A stretch of DNA of 64,000 bases from Chaetomium olivaceum (taxonomy: Eukaryota > Ascomycota > Sordariomycetes > Sordariales > Chaetomiaceae), in NCBI GenBank assembly GCA_039881045.1, contig JAYWVB010000038.1, positions 186,001 through 250,000 on the forward strand, read 5' to 3'. Positions 11,259 through 23,966 of this stretch are shown here, piece after piece (the stretch's first letter is position 1; every line of letters starts with the position of its first letter). The notes beneath the pieces were generated by a model. That model saw only the letters and a program-made list of their open reading frames with translations. It was not told the DNA's origin and searched no databases. Position numbers and translations under genes: made by a program.

Positions 11259-12462
11259 GCTAGATCGGGTGACATGCCCGAAGCGGGATTGTTTGTTTAA
11301 CCAGCGATTTTGTTTGTGTTGGGCGCTGGGTGGACTGGGTATGCCCTCTAAGTGAGAGAGACACAGGGGAAGCATCGGCGAGGGTATGGTCTACCTATCA
11401 TGGATATACAACTGGTTTTATGATAAAAGAGTATTTGGACGCGGTGCTTAAGGTACAGACATGGTACCCTGGATGGCGCAGCGTTTTTCATGGCTCAGCG
11501 CCGTCTTCGTTACGTTACCTTGGCACATACAGGTACATAGAATAAGCTAAAAAGAACAAGACCTTGGACGTTTCAAGAAACCCGCTTTTATACTAATACG
11601 ATGCCATAGCCCCGGAGTTTTATGCTTCCCGGTCCTTCACTGTCTTTGTTGTATTTACAGATTACACTGCAGCTGGAACTAATGTACATGTACATACATA
11701 CAGTACCTAACCCGACACTACCTACCTGTAACTATCACTCGAAAGCCCCTGAAGAGTGAGCAGCCTTACCCCACCCCGTCAGCAGCCCCGCACTGGACGG
11801 CGGGCTGGGCTCGGAGGCTGCGCACTGACCAACCAAGCCGCAAGCTGGCAGCGACCCAAACGGGGCATGCCTGGATTTTGTTAGGCCATGTTCCTGGGCC
11901 CGGTATTGACTGGGCGGGAGCTTGCCTTTCGACGACCTGCCCGCATTCCACCCGCCGCCGCAGTCTGCCATCTGCCATCTGCCATCTCTCAACCCTTTCC
12001 GCAGCGAATCCCGCCAACACGCCGGGCGTCTTGATTCCCGCTTGCCGACCTTTGCTACTTAGTGTGTTATGATCGCCGGTGTTTTCACCGCGGCCTTGCA
12101 TTAAATAGCATTTTCCGACCCACAGCTTTGCGCTAACCCAACAATACAATAACGACCTACCTACGAAGTACCTTAGCAGCTTAGTTAGGTACCGACTGAC
12201 GAAAAGCGAGCTTCAGCGCAACAAGGGAAACGGGCAGCCCACTCTTGCTGCCAGGTGCATTCGTCAAGGACGCCCGGTCGGCCAAACACCCACACCCACT
12301 TTCCCATTGCATCACATCCCGCACCACACGCGATCCCAGCCGCCCTGCCCAGCGCCTGCCCAAAAAATCAGCCTTGGTTTCGCCCCGAACAAAACACCGA
12401 CTCTCCGATTTTCCTGCGACAGACAGCCGCGCTCTTTCTTTCTCTCTCCACAGTCGCCCGCC
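11259..12462. other. Intergenic region
   Basis: No supported gene. Contains ATGTACATGTACATACATA-type repeats near 11681-11700, a feature seen in several gene-free parts of this window, and the 5' leader of the PP2A subunit gene (pyrimidine-rich from about 12380). Confidence 0.6.
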
Positions 12463-14734
12463 ATGGCTGACGCGACGAACACCAACGATGAGCTCTACCC
12501 CATCGCCGTGCTGATCGACGAATTGAAGGTATGGCGGTGACGAGGCCCCCCCTTTGGTCCTTGGGGGTCCCCCCCTTTATCCCTTGCCACGGTCTCCCAT
12601 GATTAATCTCTCGTGTTCTAGCACGACGACGTCTTGCTCCGACTCAATGCCATCCACCGCCTCTCGACCATTGCCCTTGCTTTGGGTGCTGAGCGCACCC
12701 GCGATGAGCTGATTCCCTTCCTTGATGGTCAGCCTGCCTGCCCCGCCTCTGGCCCGATATCGCGAACCCATGCATCGCTAACATACCCCGGCTGCAGAGT
12801 CCGTCGAGGATGAGGATGAGGTCCTCGTCGCCCTGAGTGAGGAGCTTGGGGGTTTTATCGACTATGTCGGCGGTCCCCAGTGGGGTCACGTCCTGCTCTC
12901 CCCGCTCGAGAACCTCGCAGCCATCGAGGAGCCCGTGGTGCGGGACAAGGTATGCGCGGGGGAACGAAGTATCGATCATAACTAGGCGCGCTGGCTGACA
13001 CGCCCCCGTCTTTGCAGGCTGTCGAGTCGCTAAACAAGATCTGCGTCGATCTCTCACCCCAACAAGTCGAGGAATTCTTCATCCCCCTCACGATTCGCCT
13101 CTCCAAGGCCGACTGGTTCACCTCCAAGGTCTCGGGGTGCGGCCTCTTTACGGCCCCCTACTCCAAGGTCTCGCCCCCTATCCAAGAACAGCTCCGACAA
13201 CAGTTCAGCCAGCTGGTCCACGATGACACGCCCATGGTGCGCCGTCAGGCCGCCACCAACATGGCCAAGTTTGTGAAAGAGATGCCCGCCGCGATTGTTG
13301 TGGAGGAAATGATACCCATGTTTCAGCACCTCGTCCAGGACGACCAAGACAGCGTCCGGCTGCTCACCGTCGAGATCCTGATTTCGATCGCGGAAGTCGT
13401 CCCCAAGGAGCAACAGGCGAGCCACGGCGTGCTCCTTACCTCGCTACGCAGCTTGATAGAGGACAAGAGCTGGCGGGTGCGGTACATGATCGCCGATAGG
13501 TTCGAGAAGGTCCGTCAACCACCGAGCGACAGGGTTGCCGAGGAGAAAACTGACTCAGTGTGTAGATTGCCAAGGCGGTCGATGAGGAGGTCGTTGCTAG
13601 GGATCTGGTACCCGCCTTTGTAAAACTACTCAAGGACGGCGAGGCCGAAGTTCGGACTGCGAGCGCCGGTCAAATCCCCGGCTTCTGCGCCCTGGTCGAC
13701 CGGAACACCCTCCTCAGCGACATCATGGGCACGGTAGAGAATCTGGTGTCAGACAGTTCGCAGCACGTGCGTGCGGCTCTCGGAACACAAATCAGCGGCC
13801 TGGCCCCGATCCTGGGCAAGCAAGAGTATGGTTTTCGCATAGCCATACAAAGAACTGCCTGCTAACTGCTGATAGGACCATTGATCACTTGCTGCCCATG
13901 TTCCTCCAGATGCTGAAGGACGAGTTCCCCGAAGTCCGCCTGCACATCATCTCAAAATTGGAGCTGGTAAATCAGGTTATTGGCATCGATCTGCTCGCAC
14001 AATCCCTTCTCCCCGCCATCGTCGAACTCGCCGAGGACAAGCAATGGCGCGTGCGGCTTGCTATTATCGGCCACATGCCCCTACTCGCCGGCCAGCTTGG
14101 TGTCCAGTTTTTTGATGATAAGCTCAGTCAACTCTGCATGGGCTGGCTCGGCGACACGGTGTTCTCCATCCGCGAGGCGGCAACCCACAACCTCAAGAAG
14201 CTTACCGAGGTGTTTGGTGTCGAGTGGGCCAATGAGGCTATTATCCCCAAGGTCATGGCGATGGGAGCGCACCCCAATTACCTTTACAGGATGACCACAT
14301 GCTTTGCCATCTCGGTGAGTAAACCCTCGTAAGACAATAAACTGTGGGTGCTGGTGAACTGACAGCCGGAATAGACACTGTCCACCGTCGTGACTATGGA
14401 CGTCATCGCCAAGTCGATTCTGCCCATGCTAGAAAAGCTCACGGCCGACGAGATCCCCAACATCCGGTTCAACGTCGCGAAGACGTACTCGGCCCTGATC
14501 GCATCGCTACGCCGGCTGCCGGAAGAGGGCACCATCTACACGCTAGAGCAGGCCAAGACACCGTTTACGGCGTCGCCCAAGGGCCAGCAGCTGATCGACG
14601 AGCGGATTACGCCCAGCCTCGAGAAGCTCCAGAAGGATGACGACGTGGATGTGCGGTATTTTGCGACCATGGCGGCGGCCGCAGCGACGGGGGCGATTGG
14701 GGCTGCTGGCGAGCCCATGAACACATCACCATAG
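12463..14734 (+). CDS. TPD3: PP2A scaffold (A, PR65) subunit
   Basis: Seven exons: 12463-12528, 12622-12727, 12798-12949, 13018-13509, 13566-13825, 13876-14314 and 14375-14734; all introns are GT..AG and the frame closes to 624 residues. The protein is built of about 15 HEAT repeats; examples are DSVRLLTVEILISIA, EFPEVRLHIISKLELV, KQWRVRLAIIGHMPLLA and the conserved segment GWLGDTVFSIREAA. It holds the catalytic C subunit and a regulatory B subunit together in the PP2A phosphatase, acting in the cytosol and nucleus in cell-cycle control, septation and morphogenesis. N-terminus MADATNTNDELYPIAVLIDEL fits the family. The Ala-rich tail after the last repeat (MAAAAATGAIG) is a fungal extension. 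Length is close to the family norm of about 590 plus this tail. Confidence 0.96.
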
Positions 14735-15088
14735 AAGAGAGAGTCATAATGAAGCCATCCCGTTCCTGCCTTTGTTACTTCGCTGCGTTTTGCGGTTCAA
14801 TCAGCCTGGTTTATTCTTGGCTTTCCCATGGGGTTACGGTGGGTGGTTAGATGATGGTTCGAGTACTGTAGGGTGAAACGCATGGGTTACCGTTGATAGA
14901 CCGGCCATGGGCATGTTTGGTAAATGTGTATGTGAAGGGGTAACAGGTCTGTCATGGCCTGTGGGGTAGACACTTGGTGGCAGAGGCGGACAGCCATCAG
15001 TTTACGTCAAAAATGATGATATCGCCAGCCTTAAAACACTCCCACTGCTATCACTTCACCGGGTATCACTTCGTTGTCTTTGCTAGCC
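14735..15088. other. Short convergent intergenic region
   Basis: 354 bp between the stop codons of the PP2A subunit gene and the EFM4-like gene. Nothing recognised; probably the 3' ends of both transcripts. Confidence 0.6.
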
Positions 15089-16201
15089 CTACTCATCATA
15101 ATTACCGACCTTCTCAAAACACAGCGTGCTGATGGTCTGCCCCTTGACGCCGCCGAAGCTAAAGCTGGGGTACTCAACCCTCCCGGCCATCCGCAGCCTC
15201 TCGCCGGCCTCGGTGGGCCGTGTCTTGGTCTCGAACCAGTCGCGCAGCTCCGCCTCGGTCCAGTTGCAGCTTGTCACGAGGAATATCCCGCCCGCCCGCA
15301 GCAGCTGCAGCACGCGCTCGCCATACCCCTCGCAGATCCGCCGCCCTTCCCCGTCGCGCTCCCCGCTGAGCGACACCGCGTCGAACGTACCCTTGTCCAG
15401 CACCACGTCCCAGCCCGTAGACGTAGAGCCCGGCGCCGCCTGCACCTCGCTCAGTGGCCCGTTCAGCACATCCCACACCTTGAACTCCACCTCCCGTTCC
15501 CCTTCGCCTTCCCCTTCCCCTTCTGTCTCCTTCTCCCGCTTCCCTCCTTCCTCCTCTCCGCCATCCTCCTCTCCGCCATCCTCCTCCCCCTCCCCATCCT
15601 CCTCACCACCCCCTTCCTCACCACCCCCCCTCCTCCCCCTCCCCCTCCTCGAAACACCCACCCTCCTCGCCAGCTGCACGCTCCCCGCACTATAATCCAC
15701 CCCGACCAACCTGCCCCGCCACCCCTCATCCCTCAGCGCAAACAGCAGGCTGCCGTTCCCACACCCCAGGTCCAGCACGGCGGCGCTCTCGGGGTCGATG
15801 GGGTCCCCGCCTTCGTATTCGTGGTCGTGGGCGTGCTCGTCGAGGTAGGCCACCATCTTGGCCTGCGCGTTCGAGTCGTCGAACCAGACGGTGCCTTCGT
15901 CGCGCGGGTTGGTGGAGTGGTTTGTGAGTTCGCGGGTGTAGAGGCTGTCCCAGCTGTTGATGGGGGGGGGTTGTGTTAGTGTTGGGTTATTGCTTGCAGG
16001 GCGGGGTTTCCTGTTCTTTTTGAGGGGGGGATGGAAGGTTGGGGATTGGGAGGAGGAGTTGATCAGGGAAACATAATGGGAAGAGGAATGGTAGGGGTGG
16101 TGGATTGGGAAATGGGAAGAGGAAGAGTGCTGGGGAAGGACGAACTATTCTTTTGTGCCGAGGGCAGAAGGGTCGAGGTGTGCTGGCGCCGAGTCCGCCA
16201 T
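15089..16201 (-). CDS. EFM4: eEF1A lysine methyltransferase, EFM4/METTL10 type
   Basis: Two exons on the minus strand: 16201-16146 and 15953-15089. The donor is GTTCGT, a weak form, and the joined frame gives 306 residues beginning MADSAPAHLDPSALGTKEYW, where LGTKEYWDSLYTREL matches the family N-terminus. Motif I of class I methyltransferases is VLDLGCGNGSLL; the VDYS (SAM ribose-binding acid), WDVVLDKGTFDAVSLS and SCNWTEAEL segments follow, all typical of EFM4/SEE1. These enzymes methylate a lysine of elongation factor 1A in the cytosol. Odd: residues about 118-172, between the VDYS strand and the next core strand, are an Arg/Gly then Gly/Glu/Asp low-complexity insert not expected in the family. 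The core on both sides is intact. Confidence 0.9.
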
Positions 16202-16954
16202 TTTCGAGGAGGTATGCAAAGGCAAAGAAGTGGTGGCAGAGGGCGGTTATTGCAAGACGGGTGTCGGTTTGATAGGCAATTGTGGCCTATGATATACCAT
16301 ACCGTGTAAGACGGCGAGGGTTTTTGTCAGGACGGTATTCCATTGATTCTGCCCTGCATGGCGGGGTCATGGAGGGGCAGCTTGACCTGCGCCGAAAAGG
16401 AAGGCGGTGAAACCGGCCTCTCCTCTCCGTCCCTCTCCTGTGTATGTACATACACTTTTACTAAGCTGCAATACACTAAACCCCGTGTATGTATGCCCTG
16501 AAAACGACCCCCAGCTCCCACTCAGTTCGCCAAAGTCATCACTCTCAAGTACCCAGGGTATATAAACATGCATAGCATGGACAAGAATTAAATCCGCCCT
16601 CCATCGTAGGAGGCAAGTCATCCGAGTCGTCAGTAAAAGCGAGGGCACCGCGGGCTCCCAATTTCAGCCCTCCCCTCCTGTACGTCGTCAAGTGCCCTTC
16701 TCCCCCCATGCCCCATGCTAACCCCAGCCATGGTTCACCCCTTCTGCACCATCATGCGCTCCGTTTTATTCACATGGTAGCCGCGGGCCTTCTTCGCCCC
16801 TGTCCTGTTCCCAGCCCGCTGCTGGCCGCTCGTTTCTCATCCTGCCATTCATTCTCATACCGCACGCCAGTCCTAGAGGAGAAAGAGAGAAGAAAAAGTA
16901 AACATCCTGCCTTGCCAAACCAAGTGAATAGCGAGCGGTCTTACCATTGACGCA
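16202..16954. other. Intergenic region
   Basis: No gene supported between two minus-strand genes. It must hold the EFM4-like promoter. A perfect palindrome TGTATGTACATACA lies at 16441-16454. Confidence 0.6.
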
Positions 16955-18713
16955 TCACCCTAGCGTCCACACGGGCGCCTTGACTAGCACCTGCCGGCCG
17001 CGCACCTCAACGGCGACGAAGCCGGCAAAACGCACCTTACCCGAGTCTTTGGGGGGTGGGGGAGCTGCTTGTAGGATTCCGCCGTCAGCAATGCTGCCTT
17101 TCCTGCTGCCTGGTGCGCTACCACTGCCGCCCGCCCCCAAAACGCTCAACATACCCGTTCTCTTGTCGCCGCGGCGGTCCTTGGCGCTGTCCTTGTTGGC
17201 TCCCTCTTTACCCCCAGCTCCGGCGGCAGCGCCGCTCCCATCATCTGCGGCACCCTCCTCGCTCGCGTCGGATGGCCGCGCCTCGAGAGCCGGCAGGCCC
17301 GTCTTCTCCACGTCCATCAGCTCCAGCTGGATGGGCTGCTCCGGCAAGGGGTAGACGACAGCCACGTCACGGCTCTCGAGCGGCATGTTACTCGCAATGC
17401 CGACGGCAAGCTCGACAATCATGCTGGCGCTGCCGTCGACTCCCGCGGGTGGGGGGTCTGCTAAGTGCTGGAAGAGCGACGCCGTCAAGTTAGTGGTGGC
17501 ACGGCGCGTAAAGTCGTTCCTGTGCTCAACGCTCTCTGGACTGTTGAGAACGTCTTTTAGGCCCTCGAGCGTAGCCATGCGCCAGCTTACCACCTTGCTG
17601 GTCAAGGCGTCGAATTCCTCTTGGCTGTTCATAGTATAGCTGAAGTGCCTGATGTTGAGCTCGATACCCTTGAGCTGTCTGCTGAGCTCCGGGTCCAGGC
17701 CCGGGTGGAAGCAGCGGTTAAAGATCTCGTCTACAATCCAGCGCGTGATAACAGCCCGGCCGATGGCCGTCATCTCCTGCTTGCCTGTCTTAAGCGCGTC
17801 GACGCTCACAAACGGGGCGAGCCACGCTGGTACGCTAGACCAGTCCTTGCGGATATTGAAAGATAGGTTGTTAATAGCGCCGTTGAGGCGGTTGAAGCGT
17901 GTCGCGTACTCGCTATCGTCAAGCGACGTCCGGCTCTGCGACATGCGCTGGTTGGCGATAGCGTTCTGAAGCTGCTCTACCTGGCCGTTCAATTGCTCAA
18001 TCTCCTTCTTGCCATCAAAGTAAAGGCGCTTGACATTTTTGTACTTGGTCACTATGATGGGCGCCAACTTGTCAGCGGAGTCTGCACAATCGGATGTGGA
18101 AGGGTACATTTGCTCGTACAAAGGTCCTTAAACGCCTTTTCGGGGTCTTCGCCACCGCGGTCGGATGTAGGCTGCGGGCTGTTGCGCCCTTGAGGCTCCC
18201 CTTGGCCTTCGAACGGCTGCCTATCCGGTACATTGCTCGCACGGAAATTGGGGTTCGGCGGGCCCGCATTCGGGGGCTGCGGTAACGGGTTCATGCCGGG
18301 CGGCTGTTGACTTTGTCGGTAACTGGGCGGTGGCCCGGGCGGCGGCTGAGCCTTCTCCGCTTCCTGCGATCTCCGTGCCGGGGGCGGCGCACCGGGTGGT
18401 GGGGCCATGGTCTGTTGCTGCGGGGTCTGAGCTTGGACAGCCGGTGGCGGGTTCTGCCGTCCGGGGTTATCCTGAGTCTGTTGCGGGTAGTTTATCGCGG
18501 TTGACGTCTGCACCGCCGGTGCTGGTATGCTGTTAGCAGCAGGTTGGTCCGAGTCGGTAATGGGCGACTCGTGCGACAGCTGGGACACCGTCTCCGGGTT
18601 TGGCTGCTGCGGATTGGCAACGAGGTGGCTCGAGAAAGCCTGCTGGTTGCCGGCGTGGTACTGTTGCGGCTGCTGTTGTTGTTGCTGCTGGTTTGGGAAC
18701 TGGTACTGCTGCG

Positions 18714-18750
<37 letters not shown>

Positions 18751-19940
18751 GTGCGGACCGCCTTCGAAGACGGCCTGGCTGTACTGCTGCTGGTGCTGCA
18801 GCTCGGGGGGTACCTGGCTTTGGGAAGGAACGTGCCCTCGGTGCTGGCGATATCCAGTATCCTCGGTCGGATAGGGAGCCGTCTCCTGGTCCGAGGAAGG
18901 AACAGGCCGGATGGTGGGGCGCTGGTTTTCCTGTGAATTCTGCGGGCGCAGGGCTTGGTCAGAATCCTCAATTACGTACGGCTCGTGGAAATCTCCTACA
19001 CCTTGCAGAGGGGACGGCTGGGTTGGTGGGCCCTGGTTCTGCCACTCGAGTTGCTGTTGCTGATCCAGCGAGACTTGGGAAACACCAGTGCGGATAGAGG
19101 GGGGATACGGCGGAGGAAGGCTGACGCGCTTCGAGTTCCGGCGAGCAGGGCCTACACTATTGCCGAATTGGTTATTCTGCGATTGGGGTGGGAAATCCTG
19201 GCCTCTAGGATTGAGGATGTTTTTGATCAATCTGCGAGTGGATTGTTTTGGTTTAGGGTGTGGGTGTGTTGCTGCTGGGTGTAGAGAGGCGGAGGTGCAG
19301 CCGCAAGAATGGGAGACACGATGCTAGGGTGGCCAGGGGAAGAAGTAAGGTCTTCAACGGAGGGTCCTGGCGATGATTGGGTTTGTTGTTGTTGCTGGTG
19401 TTGCTGTTGTTGGTGCAAGTGTTGCTGGTGTTGCTGCTGCTGCTGCTGCTGCTGCTGATGTTGCTGCTGGAGTAGTAGTTGTTGGGTTGTGGTGGGGGAC
19501 GGCTGCGTGTAGCGGTACGATTGAGAGCGCGTCACTTGGTCGGCAAACTCTTGCTGCTCCCTTTGACGGGAGTCAAAAGCGGCCGAAACACTATTAGAGT
19601 GTTGCAGCTGCGGCGGGATAGTCGCGGAATTGGCGCCGGCAGCAGTGCTGGTGGTGCCGTAGATATTGGCGAGGTGTGGCGGCGGAGGAGGGGGTTGTTG
19701 TGCGTGATTACCCCGGCCGGCGGTGGTGTCGGGCTGAAAGGATTCACTGGAGCTGAAGGCCGGGTTGGGCGAGGCTGAAGGGGGGTTTGCAGCACCCGCA
19801 CCCGCACCTGCTACACTCGGGGGATTCGCACCAGCAGCTGATGCGGGCACCGAAGAAACAGGGTCTTCGGCAACTGTCGACCCCACCAGGTTGTGCTGAG
19901 AGCGGTTGTTCTTGCCAGACCAATGGATCCTGGACGGCAT
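16955..19940 (-). CDS. Gln/Pro-rich fungal protein with conserved coiled-coil C-terminal half
   Basis: Start ATG at 19940 (MPSRIHWSGKNNRSQHN). A 68-nt GT..AG intron, 18119-18052, joins KAFKDL to LTKYKNVKRLYFDGK. The protein would be about 972 residues. The N-terminal ~600 residues are Gln-, Pro- and Ser-rich with two long poly-Gln tracts. The C-terminal ~360 residues are well structured: a coiled coil (KKEIEQLNGQVEQLQNAIANQ), then NLSFNIRKDW and an alpha-helical region ending in MIVELAVGIASNMPLESRDV. I recognise the C-terminal part as a conserved filamentous-fungal family but cannot assign a function. One frame break exists: the first frame ends at TGA 19229-19227 and the next opens at 19230; a single missing T would read ..NPLAD-LIKNILNP.. 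and bring the total to a whole number of codons. An intron here is possible but no good donor is seen. Confidence 0.8.
18661..18750. repeat. CAG/CAA repeat encoding poly-Gln (inner tract)
   Basis: Interrupted CTG/TTG repeat on the plus strand, coding for Gln runs on the minus strand within the Gln-rich protein. Mixed CAG and CAA codons. Confidence 0.9.
19384..19470. repeat. CAG/CAA repeat encoding poly-Gln (outer tract)
   Basis: Second, longer interrupted CTG/TTG array on the plus strand, coding Gln/His on the minus strand; a pure CTG run of about ten units is embedded near 19430-19457. Confidence 0.9.
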
Positions 19941-22900
19941 ACTTGCGCCGGTGGCAGGATTATGTAGAGGACCTAGATGATGCTGCTTTGCTGCTTGCTT
20001 GTTGCTGCTGCCGCTGCTGCTGATGCTGATGCTGGTTGTGTGCGGGGTGGTCAGCGATCAGAAGTGGATGATGGCCGCTGCCGCTACCGCTGCTGCTCAG
20101 TGCCCTGCTGCTGTTAAGCCGGTACTGCGGTACTGCTCGGGTGCCCACTGCTGCTGCTGTTGGGAACCTAAGGACCTAAGCCCGGGTTTCTCCACGGGTC
20201 TTGGGCCACGGTCAGCAGCGACCTCCAAGCTCAGAAGGGCGGGTCGGGACGGACGTGCGGGGAGAGCCAAAATGACCGGACGAATGCGCTGGCGTTAAAA
20301 ACGCAAAGGGCGCAAACCGTACCGTCAATCGCGAACCAAAACGGCCAAGCGAAAAGGAGCCGGAACCGACTTTGCGAATAGGCGAGCAGAGCAAGGGACG
20401 CTGCTGCGCGCGCAATCAAAAAACTAAGGACCGTCACGGAGTCACGGCTGCAATGCCCAGGGGACCAACAACGGTCAGCGGCTCCAACTGCGAAGAAGCA
20501 AACTCTGGCACGCGCGCGACGGACGGGTGTCAGCGACTGGGACGAGACACGCCGGGATCGTGTGGAGGAAAGATGAGACGAAATCACATCGGAGGATGCA
20601 AGTGCTGTGTGCACTGGCTCTGGCTTGTCTGGCTTTCCACCTGTCGGGCTGCCCCTCACCAGTGCAGGGGGGTAGAGACAAGGGTCGAGTGGATCGAGGC
20701 AAGGCAGCAGCAAGGGTCAAGCGGGGGGGACGACAACGACAAGACATGCTCCTGAATTGTTCGTCGGGGCTGTGCTCGCGGCTCTTCCCTGATGCTGTCG
20801 CCGCCGAGACCTTTATCGATCAATGACACAGTCCGCTTTGTCAAATATCCTTCCAGACTCCGCCTATTTTATTTGTGCTTTTCTCAGTACTGGCGACGCG
20901 TCCTCGGCGACCAAAGTGCATCGCAGTTCGCTCATTACCGGCGAAGTATGTACATACCTAACTAGCTAGGTCCTATTGTCCCTCGAGGCCCGGACCCAAG
21001 ACGAGAGAGAGGACCCCAAGCCTCCTTCGCTCGCTTGCTCTCCAACTGAACGTGCACTATGTATGTACATACATACACTACTAGTCTAGCGTGGAACCGA
21101 GGGGTCGGCAGCTTATTTTCTCAGCTGTGGAGTCCTTGTGATGATGAACAGAAACTCCGAGTTCATGGGTGATCACCAGTCAGCAGTCAGTCTCCATCGA
21201 CGAACATCCGTTAACGTGAGCTGGATTTTCCCGAGGCTGAATGAAATCCTGGTCAGCTTTGCGAGATGAAGTTCTTTTGCCAAAAACGGTGAGACTTCGG
21301 ATCGAAAGACACTCTTCAGGAGAACATGCATTCATCAATCAACCTCATTGACCCCCGATACTCCGCTGCTGCTGCTGCTGCTGGAGGTTGTTCCACAACA
21401 TCACGTCTCTTCCCCACGCACCAATCTGACAAGTCGAGTTCTGGTCAGCCCAGTCAAGCCAGTGCTGCATGGCTGCCCCCACCTTCCCAATACTGTCGAT
21501 TGTTGATCCCCCAACAAAAACCGGCTTGATGGCAATACAACCCAAGGCCGTCGTAGCGAGCCGCGCGCCTCTTTGCTACATATACATTGTGTAGCTTGGT
21601 GATGCTAAAAAGTGGCGGTGTTTTGAGTGTATCAGTTGTATTTTTTCTTTTCGGACAAGTTGAGTTACCCCAAATCCCCTGACCACAGCAGCTTGGGGGA
21701 GCTTGGATCACAGCCAAGGCCAAAAGAAGCTTCTTCCAAAACCGGTGTTTGCAGATCATGCCCTGTTTAATCCCTGGGTTGGCGGGCTTGTGGGTCTTGC
21801 TGGGGCATGATGGCTCCTTATTATAGCCTTAAATATCAGGCTTTCGAGTTACAGCTAATAATAGCAGCGGCTAACCACTGAAAATCAGGGTCCAAGCTCC
21901 CACACCAACTCCCCCAGTCCGACTTCCATCCAAAATCCGAACCGACATCCCCAAATGCAGTTTCCTATCTCCCTATCCCGTAAGAGGACAGTCACCTAAG
22001 CGGGTGGCGACTGCTGAAAGTAAACCGCAACACCATATTTTTCAGCCCACGATGACTACGGCACTAGTTACTGCTCCATAACCAGGGAATACGATAGAGC
22101 TGATGAAATTAACGACTCAAAGCGACTCAACAGTCTTATCGTCAGATAGGACAAAACCTGTTTTCGGCATGAGTTAGGCCAAATTCAATTTATCGTGCAT
22201 GTTGGGTTGGCCGTTGAACCGTTGACATGTCTCAGCCAGTTCCACCCCCCCTTAACGAACCCCTTGAAGATGCGTCCGTTCTTCGGCTTCTGAAATTGCG
22301 AGGGTGACACAGAACCCTTCTTACCTACCCAGCAAGCAGGTACCCTAGGTACATACATCCAGAGTTCTGTTCCCTGTTCCTGGATGCCACCCCGATCCGC
22401 AAGACTGGGGGCGGGATGCAAATGCCGGCGGGAGGCGAGCCGTTGGAGAAGGGGCCACATTCTTACAGCTAGCCTGGAACGGGGAACGGCGAGCCGGGAG
22501 CCGGAGACCGACCACAATCGAGTCTGCTGTTTGGGTGTATTTACTAGTCATGGGTTGGAGAGAAAGGCAACCGTTCCGACCCAGAGTCACAGAACTGGGT
22601 CGTCAACTTGGTCAGATCTGAACGAGAGCTGAGGTTTCCACGCTTGCAGGTTGCGCGTACACTCCCCGTCCCACATCGTCGGTTCTCTTCCTCAATACAC
22701 TCCTAGAGACAACTGAGGGCACTCATCTCCGCCTTGATCATGTCTCGGGTCAGAGATACTCACTTCCGACTAACCACAGCATCACGCCCGAGACAGCTGC
22801 AAGAGAGATCCCGGGATCGGTCGGTGTAACACTTTCTTCTACAGGCCAAGGGACCCTTGGTCAATCGTTGGCACCGGCAAACAGCCTGGAAGCAACGGTC

Positions 22901-23966
22901 AAGTCTGGTCTCATCGCCGTTTACTGAGCACCTGGAACCTTAGTGTGCAACGTCTTCTATGTGACACCTTCACCCACCATCGATGTAACGTCCGATTTCA
23001 TCATAGCTTGGCCTGGTCCACACCACGGGCGATGATATTCTCTCACCTCGGACCCGGACTATGGTTGAGGTACGCACACTTGGAAACTAGATGCCTCCTT
23101 CGTGCTCCTCAAGCTGTGATCCGCCGCGCTCGCCTCGCACGTATTGCGGCTTGGCTAAGACACTCAATCTTATCATCGAATTGGTGAAAATGGTCTTCCC
23201 ACACAAGCGAGCCACCTCGGTCCTTGAACTGGTTGGTGAACCCAATGAGACAGGACGGCGAGTATTTGTGTTTCAGGGCCACAGTTTGCCTGAATCATCT
23301 CTCCAACGACAGCCGCGTGGCAAACCCAAGACTGGTGGTGAGATGATGATAACGTCGTGAGATCGTGTAACAACCCCAGTTTGGGGCCAAAGCACATGTA
23401 AAAGCGGTTGGGTCTACGAGTCCCGTTTCCGAAAGCAGGTGGAGATGTGCTCTGTTTACGTAGGTTGTGACGGGCATGACTACATCAAAGTAGATCAGTG
23501 CAACAAGCCTCGTAACGCAAATTCACCTCGATGATCCGGAGAACTACACTTCGACCTCAGTGACTCTTGAAACCAAAGTAGACCCTATAGGTCCTGCTCG
23601 TTGAGCCTCGCTGGCCCAGAGCGTTGGAATCATCACAACCCAAGTAGACGGTGAAGGGTGAAACTCTAGAATCTAAAACGATCGTCCGCGGCCTAAACTT
23701 GTACCCTGGCGCCTGAAGCCAAACTTGTGGATGGTTTCAACCAGTATGTGTGTTAGTATCACGACAGAAACTTCTGGGCTATTCAGTGGATGCCTTTATG
23801 GGGTCGGGAATCTAGAGCACTCTGATAGTGGTGCTCTCGAGTATATCATGCCGTTCCCGGCCCCCTCATGCCCCCCTTTCGAGCTCAAATAAACCTACAG
23901 GAACCCTCTACGTGCCCTTCAAATATCCTACTTCTTACACTAGTTTGGATGATAACACCGACAACC
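19941..23966. other. Long gene-free region (4 kb)
   Basis: No supported gene. Contains CTG-rich sequence at about 19981-20165, probably the 5' leader of the Gln-rich protein; GTATGTACATAC palindromes at 20946-20957 and 21061-21072; and featureless mixed-composition sequence from 21.2 to 23.9 kb. Short open frames on both strands have no family resemblance that I can see. Confidence 0.55.

Noticed and set aside
15074..15979. 301-codon Pro/Leu-rich open frame on the plus strand
   Set aside because: Antisense to the EFM4-like gene; low-complexity composition arises from the complement of the acidic insert.
18661..19470. Possible CRISPR-like or satellite array
   Set aside because: These are CAG/CAA codon repeats inside a coding frame, without spacers.
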